Below, in pieces: positions 1 to 12,583 of a stretch of DNA of 64,000 nt. The notes beneath the pieces are model-generated. The model saw nothing but the letters and a program-made list of their open reading frames with translations. It made no database searches and was not told where the DNA came from. Positions within the stretch are counted from its first letter, which is position 1. Each line of letters begins with the position of its first letter. Origin of the DNA: Emydura subglobosa (Eukaryota; Chordata; Testudines; Chelidae); contig ML679974.1 of the NCBI GenBank assembly GCA_007922225.1, positions 6,437,105 through 6,501,104 on the forward strand, written 5' to 3'. A program made the translations under genes and the position numbers.

Positions 1-1062
1 TGATGCTAGGCAGTTTTCAATATAGGAGAGGTGATATAAAAGGATTTGTTTAGCTTAAGGTCTAGTCTGTTTATGTTTTCTGGTACTTGTGGAAAAAGTG
101 ACAAATTCATCAGAGGTAGCAATTGCCTTCCTTAGATCTGAATGTAAAGACAGACCATGTATTTTTTTGTCATTTCAATATGGTTTATATTCACTTTTGA
201 TACAGTAGGGATGAAAAACTACTGCAGGTGTTTTTGTTTTGGCATTTGAGTTAGTTATTGAGTATTTTCAAGGGTGAAGTGATATCTTTGAAAGACAGCA
301 AAACAAAGAGGACTGAAATACTGTGACTGCTTCATATCCATTGTCATAAAAGAAAATCATTCAACAGAATACAACATGAGCCAAGAAATTAATCCTCAGG
401 GTCAAGGGTAAGGCAATGAATCTGCAATCTCTAGCTGTTCTTCCTTGAACCAAGAGTTTTTCCTTTTCTTGCCTTTCTTGGGTGAAGGTTTTCTTTGAAC
501 ACAGTTTTAGATGCAGCAGGAACATTAATATAGTAGACATCAGACAAACTTTAAGTGAGAGACATGAGTTTCCAGGGTATGTTTTTTACAAAGACTTATT
601 TTCAATCTGTAGTCATTATGCCATGTGAAAGTTTACTGAGGTTGAACACTTAATGCTGAATTGTTAGGCCTGATATCCTAAGCAAACAAGTTATAAGCTG
701 TTACAGGGCTATTACAATCTACGGGAGTATGGCTTGTGAGCTCATTTGCAGCTGTATAAATCTGTGGTACTCTACTGAAATGATTAGGTGTTTTAAAACA
801 GTGCTAACGGTCTGAAAATAACATACACATACAATCCCTTGGAGGATCACAGAACCACCAGTAATCTAGCAAAAATATCAAAGTCTTTATTCCAGTTTGC
901 AGCAGGAGACACAGAAATTATTAAGTAAAAAACATTAGTGTAAAGGTATCTCCAGGATATCAGGGTGCATTAATAACTTATCTGAGTACGTTTTAAGCAA
1001 TGATCTTACAAGTACTTAAAAAGTGCTCTGTGATGAAATTCATATTCTTCCAAATTAAACAT
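1..1062. other. No recognisable feature (AT-rich)
   Basis: I see no gene or recognisable repeat in this AT-rich stretch. Reading frames are short and carry no motif. It may be intronic or intergenic DNA. Confidence 0.5.
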
Positions 1063-2147
1063 TGTGACAGAATGTCCCCCTGTCTCCACACTCTATACAC
1101 TATTTTAATAATCTTTGTACAAAATATGTCTTGCAAGATAAAATTTGAAAACTCATGATTTGCTGGTCAATATTGTCCTGATAAAATATGCATTGCAACA
1201 TTGTATGTGATGCTATAATATTCCACTATATGGTGATCTTAACACATATTCAAAACTGGCAATTGACAAAGAGGTCTGTCTCAAACAAAGGAATGTGTGC
1301 TCTGCTTAATTTGCATTTAAGCAATAAACAGAGTCATGAGGCAGGAAGGGAAGTAAAGGAAGCTCAAACAGGTGAGATAAAAGCAGCAGGGACTATCCTT
1401 CCCGAAGACTTTTTTTTCTTCTGGTACCCAGCTGGATATGATTTTTCAAGTGGGGAATCGACACTATAGAAAGGAGGGACAAAGACACCACTGTTTCTTT
1501 CCCTGTCCATCTGATTCACATCATCTGAAGTGACAAAGGAAGCATTTGTTGGATTCTGGAAGAAAGGATCCTGACCTAAGATATCAGTCAGTAAGACTCC
1601 TGAAAGCATGTGGTGAGAAATCTTTGCTTTGAATTTAGCATAGTTTATTAAATTAGGCTCCAGTTGTGTTTTATCTTTATTTTTCTTGTAACCATTTCTG
1701 TCTATTACCTGTACTTACTTAAAATCTATATCTTTGTAGTTAATTAATTTGTTTTGTTGTTTTATCTAATCCAGTGTGTTTAAATTGAAGTGTGTGGCAA
1801 CTTGTGTGCATATTATTTCTATTAAAGAGATAATGGACTTTATATAAACTTGCAATGTCCAGGCAAGGGCTAAGCAGTACAGGACATACATTTCTGGGGG
1901 AAAATCTAAGACTGGGAGTATATTGGGGTCACCCTGCAGTATAACCAAGGCTGGCAAGAGCCAGAGTATGACTGGCTGGCTACAGCACACACACAGACAT
2001 AGCTGGGATGACTTGCATGCTGGATGCTGTTTGTGAGCAGTCTAGACTGGAGGCTACAGAAGCACGGCATTGTAAAGGACACCCCAGCTTCGAGGGCAGG
2101 GATGACATAGCTACTCATTAGTTTGGATGGTACCCTAGTACATCACA
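1063..2147 (+). mobile_element. Solo LTR-like interspersed repeat
   Basis: The block begins TGTGACAGAATG and ends TACATCACA, giving a short terminal inverted repeat (TGTGA/TCACA) of the TG...CA kind expected of a retroviral-type LTR. Its length of about 1.08 kb suits an LTR. The first half (from about 1100) closely matches a second copy at 28265-28740, including a stretch reading TAATAATCTTTGT and a later one reading CCAGCTGGA, so it is an interspersed repeat. I found no clear target-site duplication (flanks AACAT and GATGT), so the exact ends are uncertain. No internal gag, pol or env is present. It could instead be a non-LTR repeat with fortuitous ends. Confidence 0.55.
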
Positions 2148-3320
2148 GATGTAATTTTGTATGAAAAAATATAGGTAACTTTAATGGTCAAATTCCATTC
2201 AGGTCAGCTAAGCCTTTCAGCCATCCATAGGGGTTAAATTGAGTAATTTGGTTATTTATTGTACATTCATTTATAGCTGGTTGAAAAATGGGATGAAACT
2301 TTACTGAAAAAATTGTCCCATGTTTTCACAGTAAAAAGTTCTAACTTATTTCTTACCAGCTCTACAGTCTCCGCTGTTGAGTCACCACTCAGGATTGCTT
2401 GTAGCCTCTTACTCATGGTGATTTGATTTTAGTGTTTGTCTATCACTGGTCCAACTACTGTCTGTCCTATGGCCTCTTCTCATTATGACCATCAGTCACA
2501 CTGAGATGGGCTATTCTATTGGTCTTGTCTAGCCTGAACTGCTCTTATACCACCTTATATATTCTTGGATCTGCAAGAGATACACCATTGTGAAGTAAAG
2601 TGAAATTTCGACTTCCATAGTACAAATTTTGAATGGACTTTAGGATTAATATTAAATGTTGGTCACATTTGAAAGGCCAAAATAAATGTTCACTGTGTAG
2701 TCCTGGGAAAAATCAAAAAATACATTCAGTCCACAATTGTTGGAGTCATTGATGAATGTGAACTATATTTATTACATACCAAAAACTGCATTAAAAGAAT
2801 ATTAAGGTTGCAAAGTCAAGTACTCAGATATTAGAAAATGACAGAATGAAAACTACCGATGCAATCTAACTTTGCAGTTCTTGCGCGCATGCTATATGTG
2901 CATGTCTCAGGCATAGCCAAGAATAAGGTGCATCTCTCCTGGTTCCCAGACCAGTGTCTTAAACATAAGAGAATATCCTTTCTCTTCTTGAAGCATTCTG
3001 CCTAATTCACTGTCCATCCCGTGTACTGAATGAGGCAGTGGTCCTGTAGAACAAATATGTGATCATGTCATTAAAGACTGTATGAAAAAGCCATGGAAAA
3101 GCTGGGACTAGAATGTATAGCCTCCTAGCTCAGCAAGCTTTTTCTTGGGCAGTTATTGCTTCATCAGTGTCCTGTCTGGAGCCATGGAGGGAATTCTGTG
3201 GTGCTGGGAGCATGCTTAGTGCGAGCTAGATGTTCGGTTTTTACAGAGCCTGTGATAAGCTTTACAAGGCATGTGCTAATGGTGATTTTCAGAGGCTTAA
3301 CTTGGCCAAATTTGGATGGA
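2148..3320. other. No recognisable feature
   Basis: Ordinary AT-rich sequence with no coding signal or repeat that I recognise. Confidence 0.45.
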
Positions 3321-3339
3321 TTTTCATGAGGTCACTTAA

Positions 3340-3423
3340 AACAAAAACAAAACAAACAAACAAAAAAAACCAGAAAAGCAAACAAACAAACAAAAAAACC
3401 AAAGCAACAAAACACCCACACAC
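3340..3423 (+). repeat. CAAA-type simple repeat
   Basis: A-rich low-complexity DNA made mostly of AAAC/CAAA units with interruptions. The lysine- and asparagine-rich or, on the other strand, phenylalanine-rich translations here are artefacts of this composition. Confidence 0.85.
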
Positions 3424-6400
3424 ATTTCTGACCCCATAATTATTCTTCCTGCCAAATCTCAATTTTCTGCTGCAAGCCATGGAAATGCTAGAGGTTCTTA
3501 AAGGGCGAGTGAGAAATGTTTTTAGCGCAGGCAAAACTGTCTTTTTTTTTTCTTTTTTACCTCATTCTTCTAAATTGCTGAGTTTTTGCTGAAACATTAA
3601 AATAAATAAATACATGTAGCGTGGGGCAGAGAGCAAGAAGGAAATTTTTTTAGCACAAATGATTGAAATTTGGCAAAGTTATAAGAACCTTGAAAACGGA
3701 TTTATAATGGAAAGTGTTAACCTGACTTTAAGTATAGACATTATTGCCAGCTCTGCCTATAATTTGCCTATAATCTGAATTTTTAACAAAACCTATTTGA
3801 AAGCATGTCTCCATATACAATAAAATAAATGAGAATTCAGGCACATAAATGACCAAAAGTTAAGAACTGGACTTAACTGGTGCTACTACTGATCTTGTGT
3901 GTGGATTTAATATTGTCTTTAAGTCAGATACTATCTCTTAAAATAAATCAGACTTACTTCAAACCCACTTCATGCAAATTGTTTGAGAAAGGAAAAACAT
4001 TTCAACTAGGTCAACAGTAACCTTATGCAAGTCTGTTAGCTGCAGGTATGCTATATTTAAAGAAGTAAGGAGGCTGCAAAAGTTAACAGAAGGAGCCCAC
4101 TTCAAAGAGAATGTATTTTGGGATTAAAGTTAAGAAAGGGGAAAATTCTATTTTCAGTAAAAGGAACCTTTTCTCTTAAAATGCAATACTGTATATAAAA
4201 AAGGCAAGTCGCTGAATATGTGCAGTCACTAATGACAGCATGCAAAGTGTTATGAAACAGGTATAGGTGAACCAGTTTGGGATGAACATAGATCCAGCAC
4301 AAAGCAAGCTCCAAAGTGGGCAAAGTTTGTATAACTTCTCCTCCTCTTCCTTTTTTAACTTTCATTACTGAGCGTCTCTTCACTTCTGCTGGTAGTCCCC
4401 CAGAAATACAACAGACACAATGAGAGCCTCAGTTTCTGTGTACAGTACCCTCCTCATGCTGTTGAACTCCCCATTTTGGAGTGGTGGAGTCCCTGGCACC
4501 ACCTGTTCTCCAGATAAGCAGAGCTGCAGCACAAGCCTTCTCCACATAGATGGACCTAATCTTTGAAGAAGTCCCTGCTTTCCATGGCTTAAGGAGGATG
4601 GACTCCCTGATGTTTCTGCATGGATAGCAAACTCTACTCCATCTGTTTCCCTAGTCCTAGGGGTAGGGGAGAGAAATCTTTACTCCAATCTGTTTTCCTC
4701 TCCTTTGGCTGCCTCTTGAGGGTTCCCACAAACAAGAGTGTGCTGGGTCAAAACTAATATAGTACAATCATATATACTGTGGTGGCAATAATAGAGTGGT
4801 GGTAATATATTTATATTATAAAATGGAGCACACCTGTAGTAGGCCAGCAGTAAAGAAAATTGGATCAAAGCCATCAAAATAGGGGAAGATTCTTTGGTGC
4901 TCCACACAGTTCATGGAATAAATGGAGCTGGAAAGTTACTTCTGTATTACCCCTTGCACAGTGAAAAGATAGGTAATATAGAAGAAATGACTTATTTTCT
5001 ATGTAACTCTCTGTACTTGGGCAGGCATAGAGGACTAGGATTTTAATTATCATATTAGATATAATACAGAGTCTACTTTTGTCACCAACAGAAAAATATT
5101 GAGGGAATTTTGCAAATTGTGAGGGAAGTTGGCAAAAATAGAGCTCAAAATGGCCTCCCAATATGAGGAAACCCATAATTAACTGTCAAGATCCTCAACA
5201 TTAGCCATTATTCCAAAAAGTGCACAATTCACTTCAGAGAATTTAAGTCTGCTTTATAGCTGTAACAGCCTCTAAACTCTGGAGTTCACTCTGCCCTATT
5301 GGCTATAACTCTCCCTGTGTTCTTCATCTTATCTTTAACTGGTGCTTTCACAACCTGCCAAAGACAAAGGTCTTTCTTCACTATTAGGTAACAGTGAGCT
5401 CCAAAAGTATATAAAATAGGTGAGCTGAGGATCTCTCTAACTTTTCTTTGGGCATATGTATGATTACCAGGATATGGTAAGGTACATACATATCATTACC
5501 CAAAACACTTTACATATCAATTTTGCTTCATCTATAAACATTCTCCTGGAAATAAACTACTTAACCTTAAAGCTATTTTCATATGGAGTAATCTCTTCAT
5601 AGATTTATGTAATTGTTCCATAAATGTTAGTCATTACGTTTAGTGATATTCTTTGAATATGCAGTCTGAAAGGAATACAATTGGTCATATGGGAAAATAT
5701 TTATTTTTCTCAACATACTTTTCTTTGGTTCTCTTTTGCCCACCTTGTATTCTTTCCTTTCTTCTCACTAACCCAAAGAGACTTGTCTGTCTTCCAAAGA
5801 GCCATATGTTTGTTTTTTCTCTGGTTGGAAATATTTTTCTTTTCAGAACATATTAATCAATATTTAAGTTCTTGTATGGTGCCCATTGTGTCTTGGTTAC
5901 TAGACTCATTTTCATACAGTTGACAGTGAAAGTGGCCATACAACTACCTTGTGATAGAGAAAATTCCAGTAGAAAGTAATCAATAGTTAACAAAAATCTG
6001 TAGCATCACCAGTTGCTGCTGGGGAGGGTGCAGACATGCTGTCCACCACACATAGATCTGGATCTGCCACAGATTCAAACATTCTGGTAACACAAACGAA
6101 AAATTTTACAAAAAACTTTCAATGTACATTCAGATCAAAACCAGAATATTATGTCCTAAAGGATACCCCTACCCCCAACTTCATAACAAAGGATCTTGTA
6201 TCTTCAAGTAAATTGAAATTCCATCACCATGGGGTAGATTTGCATCAACAACTGAATGGAGACAATTCAGCTAAAGCACACTCTATCCTTTGGAACAAAT
6301 TCCATAATTGAGACTTTCCAGTCACTATGGTGGAGGTATAATAAATTTTCTTTGTGTCCTGCTTAGACATGGCATCAGACTTCAAAAGGCATTTATCCAA

Positions 6401-8190
6401 AGCACACTTTTCTTATGAGGCTTATGCGCTATTGTTTTATATAGAAGTTGCTTAATTTCTGAAAGATCACCAATCAAATGATTGGCACCTGACTGTATCT
6501 TAAATAGTAGCCGCACTGCTTAAAAGAGACTCAGAAGTATAAGAATATAAGGTCGCGCAGAACTGTAAATTGTCTTTTGAAGTTACCGAATTTCATATTC
6601 TTACCATTTGGTTTAAAATTATCTAAGGTTTCAGAGCATGCTTCTTAGCCATCTTCTTGGCTGGGTAGTGGGGATTGGGTGCTCAGCACCTCTTCAGGTG
6701 TTAATGCTTGCCGCTAGTCACCCCTTGTGATTCTCTATGCCATTCTATGTTGATACATAGTGCACACTTTCAATTTATAAAAGATTAAAACATTCTGATG
6801 ATACTTCTTAGAGAACAGGGCATAGCAATAAAACTTGCTCTCCAATGTGATGTATTGTTGTCTCTTGAGCAGCATATGTCAGTGTTCTGCTTGTCTGGGT
6901 TTGCTTCATGGCAACCTATATCTTTTGGCATACAGATTGTCACAGGCAGAGCTACAGCCATATTTTTTTAGCTTGGATCTAATTTATCTAATTTGTAGGT
7001 TCCCTGTGACTTACTCTTTCTCACCTACTCATGGGACATAGCAATACTATCACCATGTGAGAACAAACTGCTGCTTATTTGCAGCTTAATTACCCCAGGC
7101 ATGTAATTGCAGCCATTATTAGTGAAGCCACCTGTATCTTCACATCCTCCCCAACAACATCCATTATTAGACAAATCAGAGAGAAATCCCACAGAGCCAA
7201 ATCAAAAGGCTAGAATAGTAAAATAACCTTACAATCCCTTAAAATGGCCAAGTCAAGTTTTGGACTAAAGACTACTAATTCTAATATCTGCATGTTAATT
7301 TGGTGCAATTACATTGATTGATTTACAATAATTGCAAAGTGCTCTGAGTTTTTCTCACTGTGTAGAATAGTTCTACTGCTTGTTTAGTAGCAGTACTATT
7401 TAGCTGTCATTACAATCTTCTACGGAGATGGTGATTTGAGTAAATGGACTTACAATCTTTCCATTACACCTATGTTTTACCAGCACACTCACACATTTGA
7501 CTAGTAAATGAACTTGCTAAGAATATCTAGCAATGTTCTAGGTGTTGCAGAAAATATCTTAAAATATTTAAAATAGTCTCCAAACAGATGTCTTTTTTTT
7601 TTCAGTCCAAAATGACACTTGTAGTTATTGTGGAAAGCCAAAAGGAAAATTCAGCCTGCAATCCCCTTGGATGGCTGGTTCTCTTGGACCCAGTTTTGTA
7701 GTATCCACAAAGACAAAACACCCATTTAAACCATTTGGAATCTTGTCTGATGTTTATCTACTCAAAATGACTATTTAACAGCCTCTCTTTAACAACCGTT
7801 TTCACCACCTTTTCCAGATAAGGGATTCCACACACCCCTCCTTCCACATTACTGAAATGAATCCTAAACTAAATTTTAAACAATGACCTGTCTTGATTTT
7901 ATTGAGCTCCTAATTCAGACTCAGATATAATAATCTACAGAGATTAGTTTAGAATTTTACATGCCAATTTGTAAATTGCTGAACTGATATCTCAGAAGAT
8001 ACTTACCAGGCAGTTTAAAAATAAATACATCATTTATTTATTTATTTAACACCCCCCTACACCAAGATCTAACTGAAATTCATTGATGTGAATTAATCAA
8101 ATGTTTATAGAGCACTGATACAGCTCGGAAGCATATGGCGGGTTTCTCATGTGCTCAGATATTCTGAGGTGGGGAGAGATGATTATTAAT
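3424..8190. other. Long gene-free AT-rich stretch
   Basis: About 4.8 kb without a recognisable exon, RNA or transposon end. Short open frames in it lack domains and are not supported by composition or splice context. Ancient repeats too diverged to see by eye may be present. Confidence 0.45.
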
Positions 8191-8194
8191 AATC

Positions 8195-8320
8195 ATTGTG
8201 TTTATTACAATAGTGCTTAAGGGCTAACCAAGCATGGGGCCCCACTGTGCGAGGCATTGTGCAAACACAGAGTAGCAGATAGTGCCTGCCCTGAATAACT
8301 AACAATCTAAATAGATAAGA
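8195..8320 (-). mobile_element. SINE/LINE 3' tail fragment (reptile type)
   Basis: On the minus strand this reads as the 3' tail seen also at 24240-24365 (minus) and 61670-61770 (plus): a segment near CAAGGCAAGGACT (in the 61.7-kb copy) followed by a cys/ala-like GC-richer core and a TAATAAA-like end. The plus strand shows GGGGCCCCACTGTGCGAGGC and then CCTGCCCTGAATAACTAACA. I attribute it to the tail of a tRNA-derived reptilian SINE; the family assignment is from memory of the pattern. Confidence 0.55.
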
Positions 8321-8599
8321 TAGACACAAGGTGAGGGAAGGGGTATAGCAACTAGCAGAGTGAACAATGTGATGGTAGCTAACAGTCATGTTAGTTCCAT
8401 GGTTTTTTTGGGTGGGTTTAGTTAGGGGATAAGATAAATGGAAAGAGAAGTGAAGAGAGAGGGGCTGTTGAAGGAAAAGGGGAGAAGAGGGTAAGAAAGG
8501 CAGGTGTGGGTTGAAGCTGAGGTGAAGAGACAGGAGGTCTGGTGGGGAGAGGGCTGGAGCACACAGCCAATCAGCACAGGGCAGAGAACGTCCAGGCAA

Positions 8600-9030
8600 A
8601 ACTGTAGGAAGTTCTCTGACTGGCCAGAGGTCCCAGCTTTGCCTGTTCTGCAGCTGTCCCTACAGGCTGGAGTCTCTGGCTTGTTTTTCCCTGCAGTTTT
8701 CCACCAATGCCATATGGTGGAGAGGAGGAGAGGAACCACCTGGGTCATATTGCCCCAGCTGTGGAGTTGTGCTCTTCCGCACAGTTATGGGTCTAGAGGT
8801 TGCTGGGGGGAGGGATGGTTCTAGCTGGGCCCCATTTTACCCCTTCCCCTCAGTGCAAGAGTCTCTGTAGCTACTCCTACTGGCTGGAGTCTGTCTGGTT
8901 CCCCCCTGAAGTTTTTCCCCAAGGCCACATGGAGGGAGATGGAGGAGGTATGATGGGGAGAGACACTTTCCGAATAGGGGTGTCTTTCCACCGCACAGTT
9001 CTTCAGGCCTGCATGTGGGCGCTAGCTGAA
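8600..9030 (+). repeat. Diverged tandem duplication, period about 215 bp
   Basis: Two similar units lie head to tail. GGCTGGAGTCT occurs at 8665 and again at 8882 (offset 217), and CCGCACAGTT occurs at 8777 and 8991 (offset 214). Between these anchors both units contain a similar CC...ACATGG/CATATGG...GGAGG core. The reading frames crossing it on both strands are low-complexity products of GC-rich sequence, not genes. Confidence 0.6.
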
Positions 9031-9102
9031 GGTTAAATCCTGGCACATCTCTGCACCTCCTCCCCCTTCCTTTGAGAAAAAAGCACAAAGTGAACCTGTT
9101 TG

Positions 9103-9400
9103 GGGCTTGTTCTACACTTACCCTGGCGATTTGGCGGCAGTCGACAGGAGTTACGCAAACTACGCAGAAAACTTGCGTAACTCCTGTTGATTGCTGTGCT
9201 TCTCTTCTGCGCGCCGTCTTCACTGCACTGTGCTGACGGGAACCACATTCCCGTAGACACAGCGCTATGCCACTTGCGGGGGTGGATTAATAGCGTTGAC
9301 TTCTGGATCGACTGAGCGGGTCTTCACTGACCGCTCAGTTGATCCAGATAAGTCGATCTGATGGCGGCGACTTTGCCGCCATCAGTGTAGACATAGCCTT
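9103..9400. mobile_element. Fold-back MITE, copy 1
   Basis: A 0.3-kb non-autonomous DNA element. The left end reads GGGCTTGTTCTACACT and the right end, reverse-complemented, reads AAGGCTATGTCTACACT, followed on both sides by GGCGGC-type sequence. Two internal hairpins are present: perfect 14-nt arms at 9145-9158 and 9173-9186, and 18-nt arms with 17 matches at 9302-9319 and 9331-9348. A second copy of almost the same length lies at 57770-58068. It carries no ORF. I could not define a target-site duplication, so the superfamily is left open. Confidence 0.75.
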
Positions 9401-10139
9401 AGATGCAGCAGCCTTAGAGGTAGCAAAATAGGCATGGATCCACACAGCCTCCATGTCAGAGCATTCTGATCTGCAGGAGTTCCCTGCACCACTTCATGCA
9501 AGGTACTGTACAAAGGGATGGCGGAATAGCTGCTACGGTTGTTCACTGGCCATTCTCACCTGTCGATGGGAAGCGCAGTGGCTACTGCAGCCCTGAGCTT
9601 TTCTTAGTAGCTCTGCTGTTACTCTATGTCCTGGAGGAGAAAGTCTTTCTCTGAAGCCCCTGTTGCTTTTCCCAGAGTCCATCGTGCTTACTTGGGGTAT
9701 GTGCAGCATTCAGGCTTTCCCTCAGATTGCATTTGATCTCAAACTGGTCAAGTGCATACTATCTACACTATTATCAAGATCAAAGTTACCAGCCATTGTG
9801 TGTCAGATTTATAAAATAAGCAAGGAATGTAATGCTAAAGTAGCTTGTTTATCACTGGGAGTTGCATGCAGTACAGTGCTCCTTCTTACTGTTTACTCAG
9901 TTACAAATCTATGTAGTCATATATGAGCTGAGTGCTATTCAGATCTGACTAGATGAAGTTCACTCGCTTTGGAAAGGTCATTCTTCACCCCAGGAAAAGA
10001 TGTAGCACTTAAAAGAAAATTAAGAAAATATCAAAATGCAGGCATATAAATTTACTTTGGATCAAGGCATTCATGATATTTTGAGCATTGCCTTGATGAA
10101 GGCTGTATTTAGCAGTTCTGTCGTTAACTCTTTCAGAGA
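9401..10139. other. No recognisable feature
   Basis: No coding or repeat signal that I can name. Confidence 0.4.
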
Positions 10140-10149
10140 ATCTGTTAAC

Positions 10150-10570
10150 TACAGTGTGTGATTTGGCACACAGAGGCAGTTGTGTACCATGGGTCTCTGG
10201 TGCCTGGGGGCCAATACTTACATTTGCGCCTCCTGTTGGTGGTAATGCCCCACGAGGGGGGAGGTGTGTCTGCTGGCCTGTTTCCCGATCTCCACCACCT
10301 TCCCCCCTGTTGTGGGGGCAGCAGGTGCAGTGGGGAGTGGGAATGACGGGGGCAGATGCCCCGGGCTACTGGCGGGTGGGGAGGGGGCACAGCGTCACAG
10401 GTTCTGCCCTGGAGCCCTGCCTTTGGCTGCCTGGCCCCTGCGTGGCCAGGGTCCCTGCAGCTCCATCCTTGCGCCCAGCGTGGGGGCGGAGGGGCCGTCC
10501 CACTTGCTCCCCCCTGCAAGGACTAGAAGGAATTTGGATACTAGCACAGAGGGATAGCCATGAGCAGAAT
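10150..10570. repeat. GC-rich island, unclassified
   Basis: A sharply GC-rich block within AT-rich surroundings. Overlapping open frames on both strands are what GC-rich DNA gives by chance, and none has a domain. The abrupt edges suggest an inserted repeat, though no terminal inverted repeat or target duplication is visible. A decayed CpG island is the alternative. Confidence 0.4.
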
Positions 10571-12487
10571 GACTCCCTTTGGGGTGTATTGTGAGGGGAG
10601 AGTGTGATAAGCTGGATGGAAAGGATGATTTTGCACAGAGGGCTTGGGTGTGTGGCCTCTGAGGTTTGTCTCCCTGTTCTCTCCAACAATCCCCAAAATC
10701 TGTCTCCTTTTGAGGGGAATCCAGCAAAAATTTTAGATTGAAACTAAATGCCTGCTGAACTTTTATCCTCCCAATTGTTTTTCTCATGAAATGGTAGCAT
10801 GTAGGAAATTATCTTGTCAAGAACAGTTACGAAGATATTAAATTTGTTACTGCCTGTATATTTTCTCTTTTTATAGACAGAGATGATCCCAAAAAGCAAT
10901 GACTGACAAAGATGAATGTCTCATGAGACTTAAGCATGGTTGTGGAACATTTTGTATTGTATTATGTAGTTTAACCAGAGCCAATGAACCAATAAAAATG
11001 TGATTCTTCTTTTAGCAGCATTGTCAGTGAGCAGAGACAGTGTTAATTATTCACTTTGGAGTATCCTTTCCTGTTTCTGTAATAGCATTAGCATGCACAT
11101 TTCTTCCTGATGTGTGCGAGTTACTGTTAAGTAATGTGAATTTATTTATGTAGCTATACTGTCAATCAATGGAGGAATAAAGCTGAGCACAAAATGCCCA
11201 GATCAGATAGCTTTTTGCTTAAAATTGGGGAGTTATGTTTTATCAAAACTGGTAACTGCAGTTTGTATATATGAATTGAATTTCTGATGCATGTAATTTG
11301 TAGGCCAGATGTTTCTAAATTACAAAATAGTGCAGTTCAGAATATGTGAATGTTTAGATATCTCTGATGCAACATTGCACTTGCTATGCATTTCTCTTGC
11401 TATCCTGAATCTTTTCTAAAGCTCAGGCTGAAAGCTGGGATTTATGATGAACTAAAGTATATCCTAAGGATTGTAAAACTAGTCCTAGAAACAAAAAGTA
11501 CCTCATATAAAGTTAAATATGGATTATATTACTGTGCTGCTGGGATCCAGAGAAATCTGGATGAGACATCAGGATTTGGGGTTGGCCTCTGTAGCTCTAA
11601 TGTACACTGACACACCTTTGCTGCTCAACGAGTGAGAGAAAAATTGTGCCATGCTATTGCAAAAGCATACACTTGAATGTCTGGGATCAGGATCTTATTA
11701 GGTGAGGTACTGTACTAAAACACTCACAGACCATCATCACTGCCCCAAGGTGCTTATCTAATCTAAGAAATAATAAACTGCTCTCCTTGCCTTTTAAAAA
11801 TTGGTTTATGTTAGTGCATCTTGACCTGTGATGGGAGATTGTCAGCTAGACATAGATACCACCACAGAGATACTTAAGAGCAACAGAAAGAGAGAGAAAG
11901 ACAAACAGGACCTGAACCAATGGTTTACATTTTGTGGGGGGGAGAAGAGTGAATATTAATAGCTTAATTTAAAATATTCTTGTTCCTTTTCTGCTTCTGA
12001 ATGGGACTGGAAGTGAAATTTAATACAACTCAAGACTGTTTTTGTCTCCTCACACCAAACAGCAGCAGGAAGTCACAAATCTCATGAGTTTGTCTTTGTA
12101 GGACCTTTCAGTTCAACTTCTCAGATGCTCCCTATTTTGGCATGTTTAGCCAACCCAATCTCAGAATAGTTTTATAGAAGTGCTATGAATGGATTAATAC
12201 ACCTATGTGCTAGAGATAATGGAGTATGTTTACTTGTGTGTGTAATTGGTCAGAAATACTATGTACTGCTTCCCTTGAGCTATTTTGGGATTTTAGTCCC
12301 AGCACACATAAGAACAATAATAATAATAATGAATGAATAATTAACTTATTAAATAAAAGTTTAGCCCTTAATTAAATAACATTTGAATTACCCAAACATC
12401 AATTATTTGTACTGTTCTTAAAACTCAGCTAGAAGTCCAACTAAACTAACCTAGATGGTTATTTCCCACAGTCATTCCCACACAAAA
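10571..12487. other. No recognisable feature
   Basis: AT-rich DNA. An (AAT)n run near 12309-12330 is the only simple repeat noted. Confidence 0.45.
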
Positions 12488-12506
12488 AAAAAAATCAGGG
12501 TGGATT

Positions 12507-12583
12507 GATTTAAATCAAGGCAATTTAAATAATTGATTTAAATCATGATTTAAATCACCAAGAGAAAATCATTGATTTAAATC
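12507..12583. promoter_or_regulatory. Subterminal GATTTAAATC repeats of the hAT element
   Basis: The 10-bp perfect palindrome GATTTAAATC occurs four times, at 12507, 12535, 12547 and 12574, just inside the left terminal inverted repeat. Multiple short subterminal motifs are a known feature of hAT elements, where they bind transposase. That they are binding sites here is inference. The right end carries only degenerate versions. Confidence 0.6.

Noticed and set aside
6036..6311. Plus-strand frame of 91 codons
   Set aside because: No domain and ordinary base composition; not distinguishable from chance.
8186..9260. Frames of 70-137 codons on both strands
   Set aside because: They cross a SINE tail, the tandem duplication and the MITE without respecting their borders.
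9103..9400. CRISPR-like or bacterial palindromic repeats
   Set aside because: The palindromes belong to a eukaryotic fold-back MITE with two dispersed copies; there are no regular spacers.
10145..10787. Several overlapping frames of 97-146 codons around 10.4 kb
   Set aside because: GC-rich low-complexity sequence open on both strands, with no domain and no conserved start.
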